A stretch of 64,000 nucleotides of DNA from Candidatus Moraniibacteriota bacterium (GCA_030645735.1 JAUSNP010000003.1:169337-233336); one strand, 5' to 3'. Counted from the first letter of the stretch, positions 33,742-43,486 are shown. Numbers and translations: made by a program. The notes: generated by a model from the sequence alone, not told the origin.

Positions 33742-34603
33742 TTTCATAGTTGTAGCAACATTCAGCTTGCTGACTTTTTCGTTTGCACGAGCTGAAGAAG
33801 ATGAAATCAAAAAGGTTGATTATAACAAAGAAGTCATTGTTGACAGTGACTTGGATGGCCTGACTGACAAAGGCGAACAGCAAATCTATAATACTAATCC
33901 GGCCAGTATTGATTCTGATGGTGACAGCTATTTGGATGGCGCCGAAGTTTTGGCTGACACTGATCCGATGGATGCTCAAGACTATCCCGGCCATCGCGCA
34001 CTTGATATTGCGAAAATCACGGATGCAGTGAATCAAGAAATTCCGTGGGCGTGGTATGTTTCGCGTGCAGCTGGAATTTTGGGTTTCATTTTTTTGTGGA
34101 TAACAATTTTCTTGGGGCTGTCTATTCGCAATCCATTGTTGAAAAGATTCATTGAACCGATTTATAGTTTTGACTTTCATTGTTTCACGGCGGCCGTGGC
34201 AGTTTTTTGGGCCTTAGTGCATGGCACTAGTTTTCTATTTGATTCAATGATCGGTTTTGGCATCAAGGATGTAGCCATTCCTTTTTATACTCAATCAGAA
34301 TTGATACATGGCAATGCTTTGGCGCTAGGCATCATGGCTTTCTATGCCATGGTTGTTATGACCATCACTTCATATCTGCGAGCTCACATGAGTCACTGGC
34401 TGTGGCGAGCTTTGCATTTTCTGAACCCCTTGGCATTTATTTTTGTAGTCATACATGGCTATGTAATTGGCACAGATATGAAAAACTTCTATATTGGCAG
34501 CGCCTTCCTCTTCTCGTCATTTCTGTTGGCCTTGATTTATCTTTCAAGTTTGGTGTTTGTGATAGTGAATAAATTCAAGAGAAAAGATGAACATTCAAAT
34601 TAA
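33716..34603 (+). CDS. Ferric-reductase-like transmembrane protein with TSP3-like N-terminus
   Basis: A 295-aa membrane protein from the ATG at 33716; 33701 is also possible. A signal peptide (to about 25) leads to two calcium-binding type loops, DSDLDGLTDKGEQ near residue 43 and DSDGDSYLDGAE near residue 65. Six hydrophobic helices follow (about 110-290). Histidines in or near the helices (FDFHCF, ALVHG, LIHGN, ALHFLNP, VVIHGY) match the haem-binding pattern of ferric-reductase-like / MsrQ-type domains. It overlaps apbE by 26 bases. The pair suggests electron transfer across the membrane to a flavinylated partner, which is inference. Confidence 0.78.
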   Translation: MKSKIISYSFIVVATFSLLTFSFARAEEDEIKKVDYNKEVIVDSDLDGLTDKGEQQIYNTNPASIDSDGDSYLDGAEVLADTDPMDAQDYPGHRALDIAKITDAVNQEIPWAWYVSRAAGILGFIFLWITIFLGLSIRNPLLKRFIEPIYSFDFHCFTAAVAVFWALVHGTSFLFDSMIGFGIKDVAIPFYTQSELIHGNALALGIMAFYAMVVMTITSYLRAHMSHWLWRALHFLNPLAFIFVVIHGYVIGTDMKNFYIGSAFLFSSFLLALIYLSSLVFVIVNKFKRKDEHSN

Positions 34604-34853
34604 CATCGAAAACAAAATAGTCACTATCAATCTCTTGGACAAAAAGAAGATTTTGGATAGCGTGACTATTTCAGAAGAGCATCGTTTGTCGGAAGATTTG
34701 TTGCCGACCATTGTAGAATTGTTGCAAAAAAACAAACTGACCGTGACGGACGTCAAAAAGATGACCTTGAAATCCGACATGGGCGACAACTTCACCACTC
34801 ACCGCATCGCCGCCTCAGTCACCAACGCCTTCAACTGGGCGATTGCACGTTAG
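34587..34853 (+). CDS. Short TsaB-like protein (N-terminal fragment)
   Basis: An 88-aa ORF overlapping the previous gene by 17 bases. The pattern LSEDLLPTIVELLQKNKLTVTDVKKM followed by DMGDNFTTHRIAASVTNAFNWAI recalls the middle of TsaB, where GPGSFTGLRIG and an ala-rich helix stand. The key glycines are replaced and the second half of TsaB is missing. It may be a degenerate or repurposed relative. A full TsaB would be about 200 aa, so function in t6A synthesis is doubtful. Confidence 0.5.
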   Translation: MNIQINIENKIVTINLLDKKKILDSVTISEEHRLSEDLLPTIVELLQKNKLTVTDVKKMTLKSDMGDNFTTHRIAASVTNAFNWAIAR

Positions 34854-34891
34854 CACTTTAGCATATTAACATATCAGCAAAATCCCCGTTT

Positions 34892-34937
34892 GGAGCTGAG
34901 CTCTTATGGAGTTATGGCTTTGCAAGAGCTCAGCTCC
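34892..34937. repeat. 14-bp inverted repeat hairpin
   Basis: GGAGCTGAGCTCTT (34892-34905) is perfectly complementary to AAGAGCTCAGCTCC (34924-34937), with an 18-base loop. No T-run follows, so it is not a clear terminator. Confidence 0.7.
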
Positions 34938-34978
34938 CGAGTTGTTAACTTTGTATTTTGCTCAGCAATTTCGCAAGT

Positions 34979-35007
34979 TTGACACTGAAATTTGGAAGCA
35001 GTATAAT
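34979..35007 (+). promoter_or_regulatory. Consensus promoter of a leaderless gene
   Basis: TTGACA, 17 bases and TATAAT, a perfect sigma70-type match. The base seven after the -10 box is the A of the ATG at 35014. Confidence 0.85.
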
Positions 35008-35013
35008 CATATT

Positions 35014-35202
35014 ATGCAAATAAATAAATGTGACATCTGTCGCAAAACAATCAAGAAAAATCCAGGAGGCGTGCATATCGGATTGGGTAGTACATGCTTT
35101 TTTAATCATGTTGAAATCTGCCCTGAATGTGGCAAGTTAGTTTTGAAATTATTAAGAGATAATAAGTTGATAAAAGACGAAAATTTTAAAGATGGAAAAT
35201 AA
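35014..35202 (+). CDS. Small zinc-ribbon protein, 62 aa
   Basis: A small protein with two Cys pairs: CDICRKTIK near residue 6 and CPECGKLVL near residue 42, plus one further Cys and His between them (STCFFNHVEI). This fits a single zinc ribbon. The ATG coincides with the expected transcription start, so the message is leaderless. The frame is open upstream, but that part covers the promoter and hairpin. It overlaps the next ORF by 11 bases. DNA, RNA or protein binding is equally possible. Confidence 0.7.
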   Translation: MQINKCDICRKTIKKNPGGVHIGLGSTCFFNHVEICPECGKLVLKLLRDNKLIKDENFKDGK

Positions 35203-35563
35203 TAACAAAAAAGAAATAACACTTGAGGCTATCGCAGAGCTTATTAAGGCTGGTAATAATGAGACTGTAAAAGTTTTGGAAGCGAAGATTGAGTCTGCTG
35301 TTGATAATCTTGCAATAATTACAAACAATAACTTTGTGAAATTGGAGGCGGATATTAAGGCGGTAAAGTCTGAGTTAGATATAGTAAAATCTGATTTGGG
35401 TGTGGTAAAAAATGATTTAGATGTGGTAAAGTCCGATGTTGAAGAAATTAAAACTAATATAAATAAAAAAGTTGATGTCTTCACACACAAGGATTTGGAA
35501 TTTCGTGTAGAAAAAGTTGAAGAAAAAACTGGCATTGCTAAATTAAAGGCCGCAATAGTTTGA
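35192..35563 (+). CDS. Coiled-coil hypothetical protein, 123 aa
   Basis: The middle (about 30-100) is a long coiled coil made of heptads and a repeated VKSDLGVVKNDLDVVKSDV motif. The N-terminus is short and polar (MENNNKKEITLEAIAEL). Proteins of this look are common in Patescibacteria and are unassigned; they resemble tail-fibre or tether-like stalks only in general form. It overlaps the zinc-ribbon ORF and probably shares its promoter. Confidence 0.65.
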   Translation: MENNNKKEITLEAIAELIKAGNNETVKVLEAKIESAVDNLAIITNNNFVKLEADIKAVKSELDIVKSDLGVVKNDLDVVKSDVEEIKTNINKKVDVFTHKDLEFRVEKVEEKTGIAKLKAAIV

Positions 35564-35632
35564 CTTTAGCCAAAAAACCTGCTATACTGGACATAATAAG
35601 TTAAAAAGATGGGTGAAAACGCCGTCTTTTTA
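35560..35632 (+). promoter_or_regulatory. Promoter plus terminator-like leader hairpin
   Basis: TTGACT (35560-35565), 17 bases and TATACT (35583-35588) are followed by AAAAAGATGG.../..CCGTCTTTTT (35603-35629) with a T-rich tail before the ATG at 35661. The arrangement is the same as at 49052. Confidence 0.65.
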
Positions 35633-35660
35633 TTTTTTCTAAATTAATAAAAACAAAAAT

Positions 35661-36047
35661 ATGTTTGAATCTCCATCTAGTGCCCCAGTAGAAAAACCAA
35701 AACCAATTTTAAATGAAGAAGGACGAGTTGACGATATGGGTCTTGCAATGGACCTTGCAGAGCAAGCGGAAGGTTTGAGAAATAGTGAGCACGGTGAAAT
35801 TGAAGCTAAAAGAGCTGGAGTGGATATACAAACCTTTGTTAATAAAGACACTGATCGTGCAATAAAGGAGGAACAGGAGTCCCGAGAAGCCTTGTATGAA
35901 AAACAGAAATTTAGTGAGTTAATTGGGAAAATGGCCAGTTCGCTTTCAGAAGAAGAAAAGGGATTTATGAAAAAAATGCTTCAACCAAGATATGAAGGAT
36001 TTTCTAATACAAGCGAACTTGAAAGAATTTTTAAAAAATTACTGTAA
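35661..36047 (+). CDS. Hypothetical protein, 128 aa
   Basis: A soluble, charged, mostly helical protein with no recognised family. It begins with a Pro-rich segment (SPSSAPVEKPKP). A helical body follows (DMGLAMDLAEQAEGLRN, SELIGKMASSLSEEEKGFM). It has its own promoter with a terminator-like leader hairpin and a terminator downstream, so it forms a single-gene unit and is probably expressed. Function unknown. Confidence 0.65.
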   Translation: MFESPSSAPVEKPKPILNEEGRVDDMGLAMDLAEQAEGLRNSEHGEIEAKRAGVDIQTFVNKDTDRAIKEEQESREALYEKQKFSELIGKMASSLSEEEKGFMKKMLQPRYEGFSNTSELERIFKKLL

Positions 36048-36098
36048 CCTGTGGATAACTAGTGTATTAAGCGACTAGATAAAAATTGAATATTAGAC

Positions 36099-36125
36099 AA
36101 AATGGCTTCATTGAGCCATTTTTGT
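36099..36125 (+). terminator. Terminator before rpoB
   Basis: AAAATGGCT pairs with AGCCATTTT around a 6-base loop, with T following. Confidence 0.75.
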
Positions 36126-36164
36126 TTTGTGGGTAAAAATTTGACAAATAAAGAGATTTTGTTC

Positions 36165-36192
36165 TTGACAAGGTTCAAAAAACCTTTATAAT
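36165..36192 (+). promoter_or_regulatory. rpoB promoter with long leader
   Basis: TTGACA (36165-36170), 16 bases and TATAAT (36187-36192). A second TTGACA lies at 36141. The leader to 36405 is about 207 bases without an ORF and may carry regulatory structure; I see no known motif in it. Confidence 0.8.
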
Positions 36193-36405
36193 TAGCAATA
36201 CGTTTGTCAAGCCTGCTTTTCGAAGCTAGGTGAGACTAAAAAACCTTCTTCATGAACTAGGTCCGGGGGTGAGAAAAGTTCAAATAATGGCTTATTGTAG
36301 CCACAATATCTTGCAGAACACAACCAAATAATTTAATAACACAGTTAAAATCTCATTATTACAACTTGTCTAAAAAGCAAGGGGTAGCGCAATGAGAGTA
36401 TTTTT

Positions 36406-39400
36406 ATGCTTAAAACGGACAAAGCACTAAAGGTAAAGGATTCTTTCGGCGCAGGGTCATCTCTGGCGAAAAGAAAATTCTTCAAGAAAATGTCAGTGGT
36501 TTCACTGCCAAACTTGATTGAAGCGCAACTAAATTCTTATGACTGGTTATTGGAGAAGGGCGTGAAAGAGCTTTTGTCTGAAGTGAATCCGATCGTGGAT
36601 TTCACTGGCAAGGACTTGGAACTGTCTTTCGAAGACTATTATTTGGACGAACCGAAATATGATGAGGTGACTGCCAAGAACAAGAACATCTCATATGAGG
36701 CACCGATTCGTTGCAAAGTTAAATTGATTATCAAGAAAACCGGAGAGATTAAGGAACAAGAAATCTACTTGGGAGACTTCCCAATCATGACTGACCGTGG
36801 AACTTTCATCATCAATGGAGTTGAAAGAGTCGTGGTGAGTCAGTTGATTCGCAGCCCTGGTGTTTTCTTCACGATGGACTACCAAAAAGGTCGTCGTTTG
36901 TTTGGTGCTAAAATTATCCCAAACCGAGGTGCTTGGTTGGAAATTGAAACTGATTTCGATGGTGTGATGTATGTAAAGATCGACAGAAAAAGAAAAGTTT
37001 CTTTGACATCTCTTCTTCGAGCTTTCGGATATGCAACTGATAAAGAATTGCATGACATGTTTACTGATGTAGACAAGGGTGACATTAGCTATATCTCAGA
37101 ATCAATCAGAAAAGATGCTGCTAAGGATCAAGCTGAAGGATATAAAGAAGTTTATAAGAGAATCAGACCAGGTGATTTGGCGACGGCTGAAAATGCGCGA
37201 CAAATGATTGACTCAATGTTCTTCAACTTTGAAAAGTATGACTTCGGTAGCGTGGGAAGATATCGCTTGAACCAAAGATTGGAAACTGACTTGCCAAACA
37301 CTGAAGAAAATCGAGTGTTGCTTCGTGATGACTTGGTGGCAATCGTGAAAGAAATTATCAAATTGAACAATGACCCATCAGCCCAAGCTGATGATATCGA
37401 TCATCTTGGAAATAGACGAGTTCGAGGAGTTGGTGAGTTGGTACAAAACAAATTGCGTGTTGGTTTTGCTCGTATGAGTCGAAACATCAAAGACCGTATG
37501 AGTACTTGCGACATTGAAACTGTGGTGCCGGGGCAACTTGTGAATTCTCGACCAATCGCTGCCGCGATCAAAGAATTTTTTGCTAGTTCTCAGTTGTCAC
37601 AATTCATGGACCAAGTAAATCCATTGGCTGAGTTGGAACATAAACGAAGACTTTCTGCGATGGGACCAGGTGGTTTGACTCGAGAACGTGCAGGCTTTGA
37701 AGTTCGCGATGTTCATCATTCACATTACGGCCGAATTTGTCCAGTAGAAACTCCAGAAGGTCCAAATATTGGTTTGGTTGGACATTTAGCAACTTATGCT
37801 AAGATCAATGAATATGGTTTCCTAGAAACTCCATACTTGAAAGTGTATACCGAAGTTGAAAATTCAGTGGAAAGACTTTTGAATAGAATTTTGCGAGAAG
37901 ACGTGGCTGGTGGAAAGATTGGAGATTTGATTGATGAAAAATTGGCGGCGGAAATTGCAAAAAACAAGCAACTCAAAACTGTGAAGATTTTGCCATGGGC
38001 TAGTCAAGAAATTGAATATGTGAATGCCACAGTTGAGGATCGCAAAAACATTGCGCACGCCAACATTACGATGGACGCACATAACAATATTTTAGACAGA
38101 ATGGTTGGCGCTCGTGTGAAGGGTCATGCGACAGAAATTGAAGCAGAAAAACTTGACCATATCGATGTGTCAGCTAAACAAATGATCTCTGTGGCTACAT
38201 CACTCATTCCATTCTTGGAACATGATGATGCCAACCGTGCTTTGATGGGTTCAAATATGCAACGACAAGCTGTGTCTTGTGTGAAGCCACAAGCGCCATT
38301 GGTGGGAACTGGAATTGAAGACAAAGCGGCGGCTGATTCAGGACAAGTTGTGATTGCTAAACAAGCTGGAGAAGTTGTAGAGGTTGATGCAGAACACATC
38401 ATTGTGAAAGAAGAAGCGCCGGTGGCTGCCAAGAAACCTTTCATCAAGAGAGAATATCGCTTGCAAAGCTTTGTGAAATCAAATGCTTTCACTTCTATGA
38501 ATCAGGTGCCACGCGTAGAGAAAGGGCAAATAGTGAAGAAAGGCGAAATGCTAGCTGATGGTGCTTCAACTGATCATGGTGAATTGGCACTTGGACAAAA
38601 CATTGTGATTGCTTTCGTTCCATGGGAAGGATCAAACTATGAAGATGCGATCATCATTTCTGAAAAATTAGTTCAAGACGATAGATATAGCTCCATTCAT
38701 ATTGAGGATTTCTCAATTGATGTGCGAGACACAAAGCTGGGGCCCGAAGTGATCACTCGAGATATTCCAAATATCGGTGAAGAAAGATTGAAGAATTTGG
38801 ACGAAACTGGAATCATCAGAATTGGAGCAGAAGTTTCTTCTGGTGACATTCTATGTGGAAAGATTTCTCCAAAGGGTGAAGGTGACTTGACCTCAGAAGA
38901 AAGATTGTTGCGAGCCATCTTCGGAGAAAAATCTCGAGACGTGAAAGACAGCTCACTCTATTTGCCACATGGTGAATATGGAAAAGTTGTAGACATCACT
39001 ATTTTCTCACGAGAACAAGGTGATAAGCTTCCAACTGGAGTTATTCAACAAATTCAAGTTTCAGTAGCCCAGTTGAAGAAAATCTCTGTTGGAGACAAGT
39101 TGGCTGGACGCCATGGAAACAAAGGTGTAATTTCCCGAGTGGCGCCAGTTGAAGATATGCCATATCTACCAGATGGAACTCCAGTTGATATGATTTTGAA
39201 TCCATTGGGTATCGCTTCTCGTATGAATATCGGACAGATCTTGGAAACCTCTCTAGGATGGGCTGCTTTGAAACTTGGTTACAAAGTTGCAACTCCCGCC
39301 TTGGAAGGAATCACTGAAGAACAAATCCGTGGTGAATTGGAGAAAGCTGAATTGCCAGTAACTGGAAAAGTTAAATTGGTGAACGGCCGAACCGGAGAAA

Positions 39401-39819
39401 AATTTGAAAACGAATCAACCGTGGGTGTTCAGTATATTATGAAACTGCATCATTTAGTTGATGACAAGATTCATATGCGTTCAATCGGACCATACTCCTT
39501 GATTACTCAACAACCATTGGGTGGAAAGGCACAGTTCGGTGGACAGAGATTTGGAGAAATGGAAGTGTGGGCGCTGGAAGGTTATGGCGCAGCTTACACT
39601 CTGCAAGAAATGCTAACCATCAAGTCAGATGATGTTATGGGTAGAAGCAAGGCTTACGAATCCATTATTAAAGGTGAAATGATAAAAAGTCCTAATCTTC
39701 CAACTTCTTTCAATGTATTGGTAAATGAATTGAAAGGTTTGGCTCTAAATGTAGAACTTATCGGAGTTAAGAAAGAGGAAGATGATGAAGAAGATGAAAC
39801 TTACTCATCACGGGAATAG
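36406..39819 (+). CDS. rpoB: RNA polymerase subunit beta
   Basis: The 1137-aa beta subunit. Ordered landmarks are MSVVSLPNLIEAQLNSYDWL at the start, GTFIINGVERVVVSQLIRSPG near residue 128 and the rifampicin-pocket region SSQLSQFMDQVNPLAELEHKRRLSA near residue 390. GPNIGLVGHLA and GNKGVISRVAPVEDMP (about 905) follow, then GGKAQFGGQRFGEMEVWALEG near the C-terminus. In the rifampicin pocket the canonical Gln, Asp, His, Arg and Ser positions are kept. The protein is on the short side for bacteria, without large lineage inserts. rpoC follows after 91 bases. Confidence 0.98.
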   Translation: MLKTDKALKVKDSFGAGSSLAKRKFFKKMSVVSLPNLIEAQLNSYDWLLEKGVKELLSEVNPIVDFTGKDLELSFEDYYLDEPKYDEVTAKNKNISYEAPIRCKVKLIIKKTGEIKEQEIYLGDFPIMTDRGTFIINGVERVVVSQLIRSPGVFFTMDYQKGRRLFGAKIIPNRGAWLEIETDFDGVMYVKIDRKRKVSLTSLLRAFGYATDKELHDMFTDVDKGDISYISESIRKDAAKDQAEGYKEVYKRIRPGDLATAENARQMIDSMFFNFEKYDFGSVGRYRLNQRLETDLPNTEENRVLLRDDLVAIVKEIIKLNNDPSAQADDIDHLGNRRVRGVGELVQNKLRVGFARMSRNIKDRMSTCDIETVVPGQLVNSRPIAAAIKEFFASSQLSQFMDQVNPLAELEHKRRLSAMGPGGLTRERAGFEVRDVHHSHYGRICPVETPEGPNIGLVGHLATYAKINEYGFLETPYLKVYTEVENSVERLLNRILREDVAGGKIGDLIDEKLAAEIAKNKQLKTVKILPWASQEIEYVNATVEDRKNIAHANITMDAHNNILDRMVGARVKGHATEIEAEKLDHIDVSAKQMISVATSLIPFLEHDDANRALMGSNMQRQAVSCVKPQAPLVGTGIEDKAAADSGQVVIAKQAGEVVEVDAEHIIVKEEAPVAAKKPFIKREYRLQSFVKSNAFTSMNQVPRVEKGQIVKKGEMLADGASTDHGELALGQNIVIAFVPWEGSNYEDAIIISEKLVQDDRYSSIHIEDFSIDVRDTKLGPEVITRDIPNIGEERLKNLDETGIIRIGAEVSSGDILCGKISPKGEGDLTSEERLLRAIFGEKSRDVKDSSLYLPHGEYGKVVDITIFSREQGDKLPTGVIQQIQVSVAQLKKISVGDKLAGRHGNKGVISRVAPVEDMPYLPDGTPVDMILNPLGIASRMNIGQILETSLGWAALKLGYKVATPALEGITEEQIRGELEKAELPVTGKVKLVNGRTGEKFENESTVGVQYIMKLHHLVDDKIHMRSIGPYSLITQQPLGGKAQFGGQRFGEMEVWALEGYGAAYTLQEMLTIKSDDVMGRSKAYESIIKGEMIKSPNLPTSFNVLVNELKGLALNVELIGVKKEEDDEEDETYSSRE

Positions 39820-39910
39820 TTTATAAATTTTAAAATACTTCTAATTTTATAAATAACATATTTAGTTTCCTGGGCGCTCCGGCGAATGCGAAACTAGAAA
39901 TTCACAAATT

Positions 39911-42900
39911 ATGGATCCTATAACTAAAGTAAGTGACTTCAATAGCGTCAGACTCAAGCTGGCTGGACCAAATCAAATTTTGGAATGGTCTCATGGTGAG
40001 ATCACCAAGCCAGAAACAATCAATTACCGAACCCAACGATATGAGAAAGATGGTCTTTTTTGTGAAAAGATTTTCGGACCATCTCGTGACTGGGAATGTT
40101 ATTGTGGAAAGTATAAGAGAATCAGATATAAGGGCATCGTTTGCGACAAGTGCGGCGTGGAAGTTACTCGTTCCAGCGTGCGTCGTGACAGAATGGGACA
40201 CATTCAGTTGTCTGTGCCAGTTTCTCACATTTGGTTTTTGCGAGGTGTGCCTTCTAAGATTGGTTTGGCTTTGGGCATGAGTCCACAAGAGTTGGAGAAA
40301 GTTATCTATTTCTCAAACTACATAATTCTCAGCGTGGATGATTCTGCTCGAGAAAAAGCTTTGGCCCAATTGGAACAAGAATTCAAGACTAAGCAAAAAG
40401 AAATTGCTAAGTTGGAAGGCAATGCCAAAGAAAACAAAACTGAAGAATTGAAAGGCATTTACCGAACTGCGAAAGAAGAATTGAAAGGTTTGCAAAGATT
40501 TCAAATCATTACTGAAGTGGAATATTTCAATCTTTCAACTCGTTATGGTCAGGTTTTTTCAGCTGGAATTGGAGCCGAAGCTATTCGCAGGATTCTAGAG
40601 AATCTTGATATGAAAGCGGAAATCGAATTGTTGAAAAAAGATTTGGCTAACGAAGAAATCATTGATAAGAAAAAAATTCTGAAAAGAATTAAATTGTTCC
40701 AAGGATTTATCAATGCTGAGCTAAGATTGGAGTGGATGTTGCCGACCGTGATCCCAGTGATCCCACCAGACTTGCGACCAATGGTTGCTCTTGATGGAGG
40801 ACGCTTTGCAACTTCTGATTTGAACGATCTATATCGTCGCATCATCAACCGAAACAATCGTTTGCGAAAATTGATTGAAATTGGTGCGCCAGAAGTGATC
40901 ACCCGAAACGAAAAGAGAATGTTGCAAGAGGCAGTCGATGCTTTGTTTGACAACAGTGCTCGTCGCGGACAAGTTAGTGTGACGGCTTCAACTGGACAAC
41001 GAAGAGCATTGCGTTCTTTGGCTGACACATTGAAGGGAAAGCAAGGTCGTTTCCGACAGAACTTGCTGGGAAAACGTGTAGATTATTCAGGACGATCAGT
41101 AATTGTGGTTGGACCAAAATTGAAACTACATCAATGTGGATTGCCAAAGAAAATGGCTTTGGAACTTTTCAAACCATTTATCATCAACAAGTTGATTGAA
41201 AGAGAATTGGCCTACAACGTGCGAAGCGCTGGCAAGATGGTAGAAAGTGAAACTGAAGAAGCTTATGAAATTTTGGACGAAATCATTTCACATCACTATG
41301 TAATGCTAAACCGCGCTCCGACCTTGCATAGACTTTCAATCCAGGCTTTCCAACCAGTATTGATCGAAGGTAAGGCTATCCAATTGCATCCAATGGTTTG
41401 TTCAGCTTTCAACGCAGATTTTGATGGTGACCAGATGGCGGTGCATGTTCCATTGACTGACAAAGCTCGATGGGAAAGTGAAAACTTGATGCTTTCAAAG
41501 AGAAATCTTTTGAAACCAGCTTCTGGTGAACCGATCATCTCTCCAACTTTGGATATGGTTTTGGGTTGTTACTACCTAACTCATATTTTGAAGGGTGCCA
41601 ATGGTGAAGGAAAGATTTTCTCAAATTTTGACGAAGCTGTTATGGCCTATGAATTGGGTGCAGTGGATGTGCGAGCTGAAGTGAAAGTTCAACACGAGGG
41701 TGTGGTGCTGACAACTTCAGTTGGACGAGTCAAGTTGAATGAAATCATCCCCTCTGGTATTGAATATCTCAACTACGAAATGACCAAGAAAGAATTGAAA
41801 CTTTTGGTAGCCAAAGTCTTGGAAGTTTGTGGTGCTGAGGAAACTGCCTTGTTTGCTGATAAAATCAAAGACCTTGGTTTTGCAGCGGTGACTAAGGCTG
41901 GACTTTCTTGGGGAATGGCCGACCTAAATGTTCCTGCCGAAAAGAAAGATATCATGAATGATGCAGAAACGAAAGTTGGTGTGATCAAACAACAATTCAA
42001 CATGGGACTTTTGACAGAAGGTGAAAGAAAAAGTCAGGTTATTGAAATTTGGAACAATGCAAAGAACAAAATTACTGACGCAGTGCGCGCCGGTTTGGAC
42101 AAAGAAGGTCCAGTTTATTCCATGGTTTATTCCAAAGCTCGAGGTTCTGAATCAGTTGTGGTTCAGATGGCTGGTATGAAAGGTTTGATGGCAGGCCCTA
42201 CTGGAGAAACCATCGAATTGCCGATTAAGAGTTGTTTCAAGGAAGGTTTGAATGTATTGGAATATTTCATTTCTACTCATGGAGCTAGAAAAGGTATGGC
42301 CGATACTGCTCTTCGAACAGCGACTGCCGGTTACTTAACTCGAAGATTGGTTGACGTTTCACAGGATATCATTGTGCGTGAAGAAGATTGTAAAGATAAG
42401 GATGGTTCATATCTATATAAATCTGATTCAGACCGCATTGGACAAAGCTTTGCAACTCGCGTGATTGGACGCGTGGCTATGGACAACATTGCCCACCCAA
42501 TCTCTGGCGAAGTTATTGTTGGCAAGGGAGAATTGATTAGCAAAGAACAAGGTGAAGCGATTGAAAAGGCCAATCTTGATAAAATAAAAATCCGCTCTAT
42601 TGTTTCTTGTAAAACTCCACGTGGAGTGTGTCAGAAATGTTATGGATTGGATCTTGGACGCGGTCACTTGGTACAAAAGGGACAAGCGGTTGGAATCGTA
42701 GCGGCGCAAGCCATTGGTGAGCCAGGAACACAGTTGACTATGCGTACCTTCCATATTGGAGGTGTGGCGGGAACTGACATCACTCAAGGTTTGCCTCGTG
42801 TGGAAGAAATTTTTGAAGCTCGACCTCCGAAAGGTGAATCAGTTATTTCTGAAGTTGATGGAAAAGTTGTGGAAGTTTCCGCTGGAGACAAAACAACCAC

Positions 42901-43486
42901 TGTCAAAATCGAAATGGCAGGCAAAACTGCGACTGTCAAAGAATATGAAATTCCAATGGGAAGCACAGTCAAAGTGGCGCAAGGTGATTTGGTTGGCAAA
43001 GGCTCAAAACTTTCTGAAGGAAACATTGATCTCAAAAAGCTTTACAAAATCATGGGATGGGAAGCAGTACATAGATATATCGTACAAGAAATTCAAGAAA
43101 TCTATGCTTCTCAAGGTGAAGGAATCAATGACAAGCATATCGAAGTTATCATCAAGCAGATGTTTAGTCGATTGCAAATCACTGAGTCTGGAGCTACAAC
43201 CTTGATGGGTGGCGATATCATTGAAAAAGAACAATTCAGAGAAGCCAATGAAAAAGCCAAAGCTGATGGTGGAGAGCTGGCAACTGGAGAAGAATTGTTG
43301 ATGGGAATCACGAAAGTGGCTCTTTCAACTGAAAGTTTCCTATCCGCTGCTTCTTTCCAAGAAACCGCTCGAGTGCTCATCAACGCTGCTGTTGAAGGCA
43401 AGGTTGATCACTTGAGAGGACTCAAAGAAAACGTAATCATCGGAAAATTGATTCCAGCTGGAACTGGATATCGATCAGATAAGTAA
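39911..43486 (+). CDS. rpoC: RNA polymerase subunit beta'
   Basis: The 1191-aa beta' subunit. The N-terminal zinc ribbon is ECYCGKYKRIRYKGIVCDKCG near residue 58. The catalytic Mg site NADFDGDQMAVH lies near residue 503, with the preceding LNRAPTLHRLSIQAFQP. The trigger-loop region AIGEPGTQLTMRTFHIGG is near residue 938, and the second zinc-binding cluster is CKTPRGVCQKCYG near residue 900. The stop codon overlaps a REP-like palindrome (43483-43510), and a terminator follows at 43521. Confidence 0.98.
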   Translation: MDPITKVSDFNSVRLKLAGPNQILEWSHGEITKPETINYRTQRYEKDGLFCEKIFGPSRDWECYCGKYKRIRYKGIVCDKCGVEVTRSSVRRDRMGHIQLSVPVSHIWFLRGVPSKIGLALGMSPQELEKVIYFSNYIILSVDDSAREKALAQLEQEFKTKQKEIAKLEGNAKENKTEELKGIYRTAKEELKGLQRFQIITEVEYFNLSTRYGQVFSAGIGAEAIRRILENLDMKAEIELLKKDLANEEIIDKKKILKRIKLFQGFINAELRLEWMLPTVIPVIPPDLRPMVALDGGRFATSDLNDLYRRIINRNNRLRKLIEIGAPEVITRNEKRMLQEAVDALFDNSARRGQVSVTASTGQRRALRSLADTLKGKQGRFRQNLLGKRVDYSGRSVIVVGPKLKLHQCGLPKKMALELFKPFIINKLIERELAYNVRSAGKMVESETEEAYEILDEIISHHYVMLNRAPTLHRLSIQAFQPVLIEGKAIQLHPMVCSAFNADFDGDQMAVHVPLTDKARWESENLMLSKRNLLKPASGEPIISPTLDMVLGCYYLTHILKGANGEGKIFSNFDEAVMAYELGAVDVRAEVKVQHEGVVLTTSVGRVKLNEIIPSGIEYLNYEMTKKELKLLVAKVLEVCGAEETALFADKIKDLGFAAVTKAGLSWGMADLNVPAEKKDIMNDAETKVGVIKQQFNMGLLTEGERKSQVIEIWNNAKNKITDAVRAGLDKEGPVYSMVYSKARGSESVVVQMAGMKGLMAGPTGETIELPIKSCFKEGLNVLEYFISTHGARKGMADTALRTATAGYLTRRLVDVSQDIIVREEDCKDKDGSYLYKSDSDRIGQSFATRVIGRVAMDNIAHPISGEVIVGKGELISKEQGEAIEKANLDKIKIRSIVSCKTPRGVCQKCYGLDLGRGHLVQKGQAVGIVAAQAIGEPGTQLTMRTFHIGGVAGTDITQGLPRVEEIFEARPPKGESVISEVDGKVVEVSAGDKTTTVKIEMAGKTATVKEYEIPMGSTVKVAQGDLVGKGSKLSEGNIDLKKLYKIMGWEAVHRYIVQEIQEIYASQGEGINDKHIEVIIKQMFSRLQITESGATTLMGGDIIEKEQFREANEKAKADGGELATGEELLMGITKVALSTESFLSAASFQETARVLINAAVEGKVDHLRGLKENVIIGKLIPAGTGYRSDK

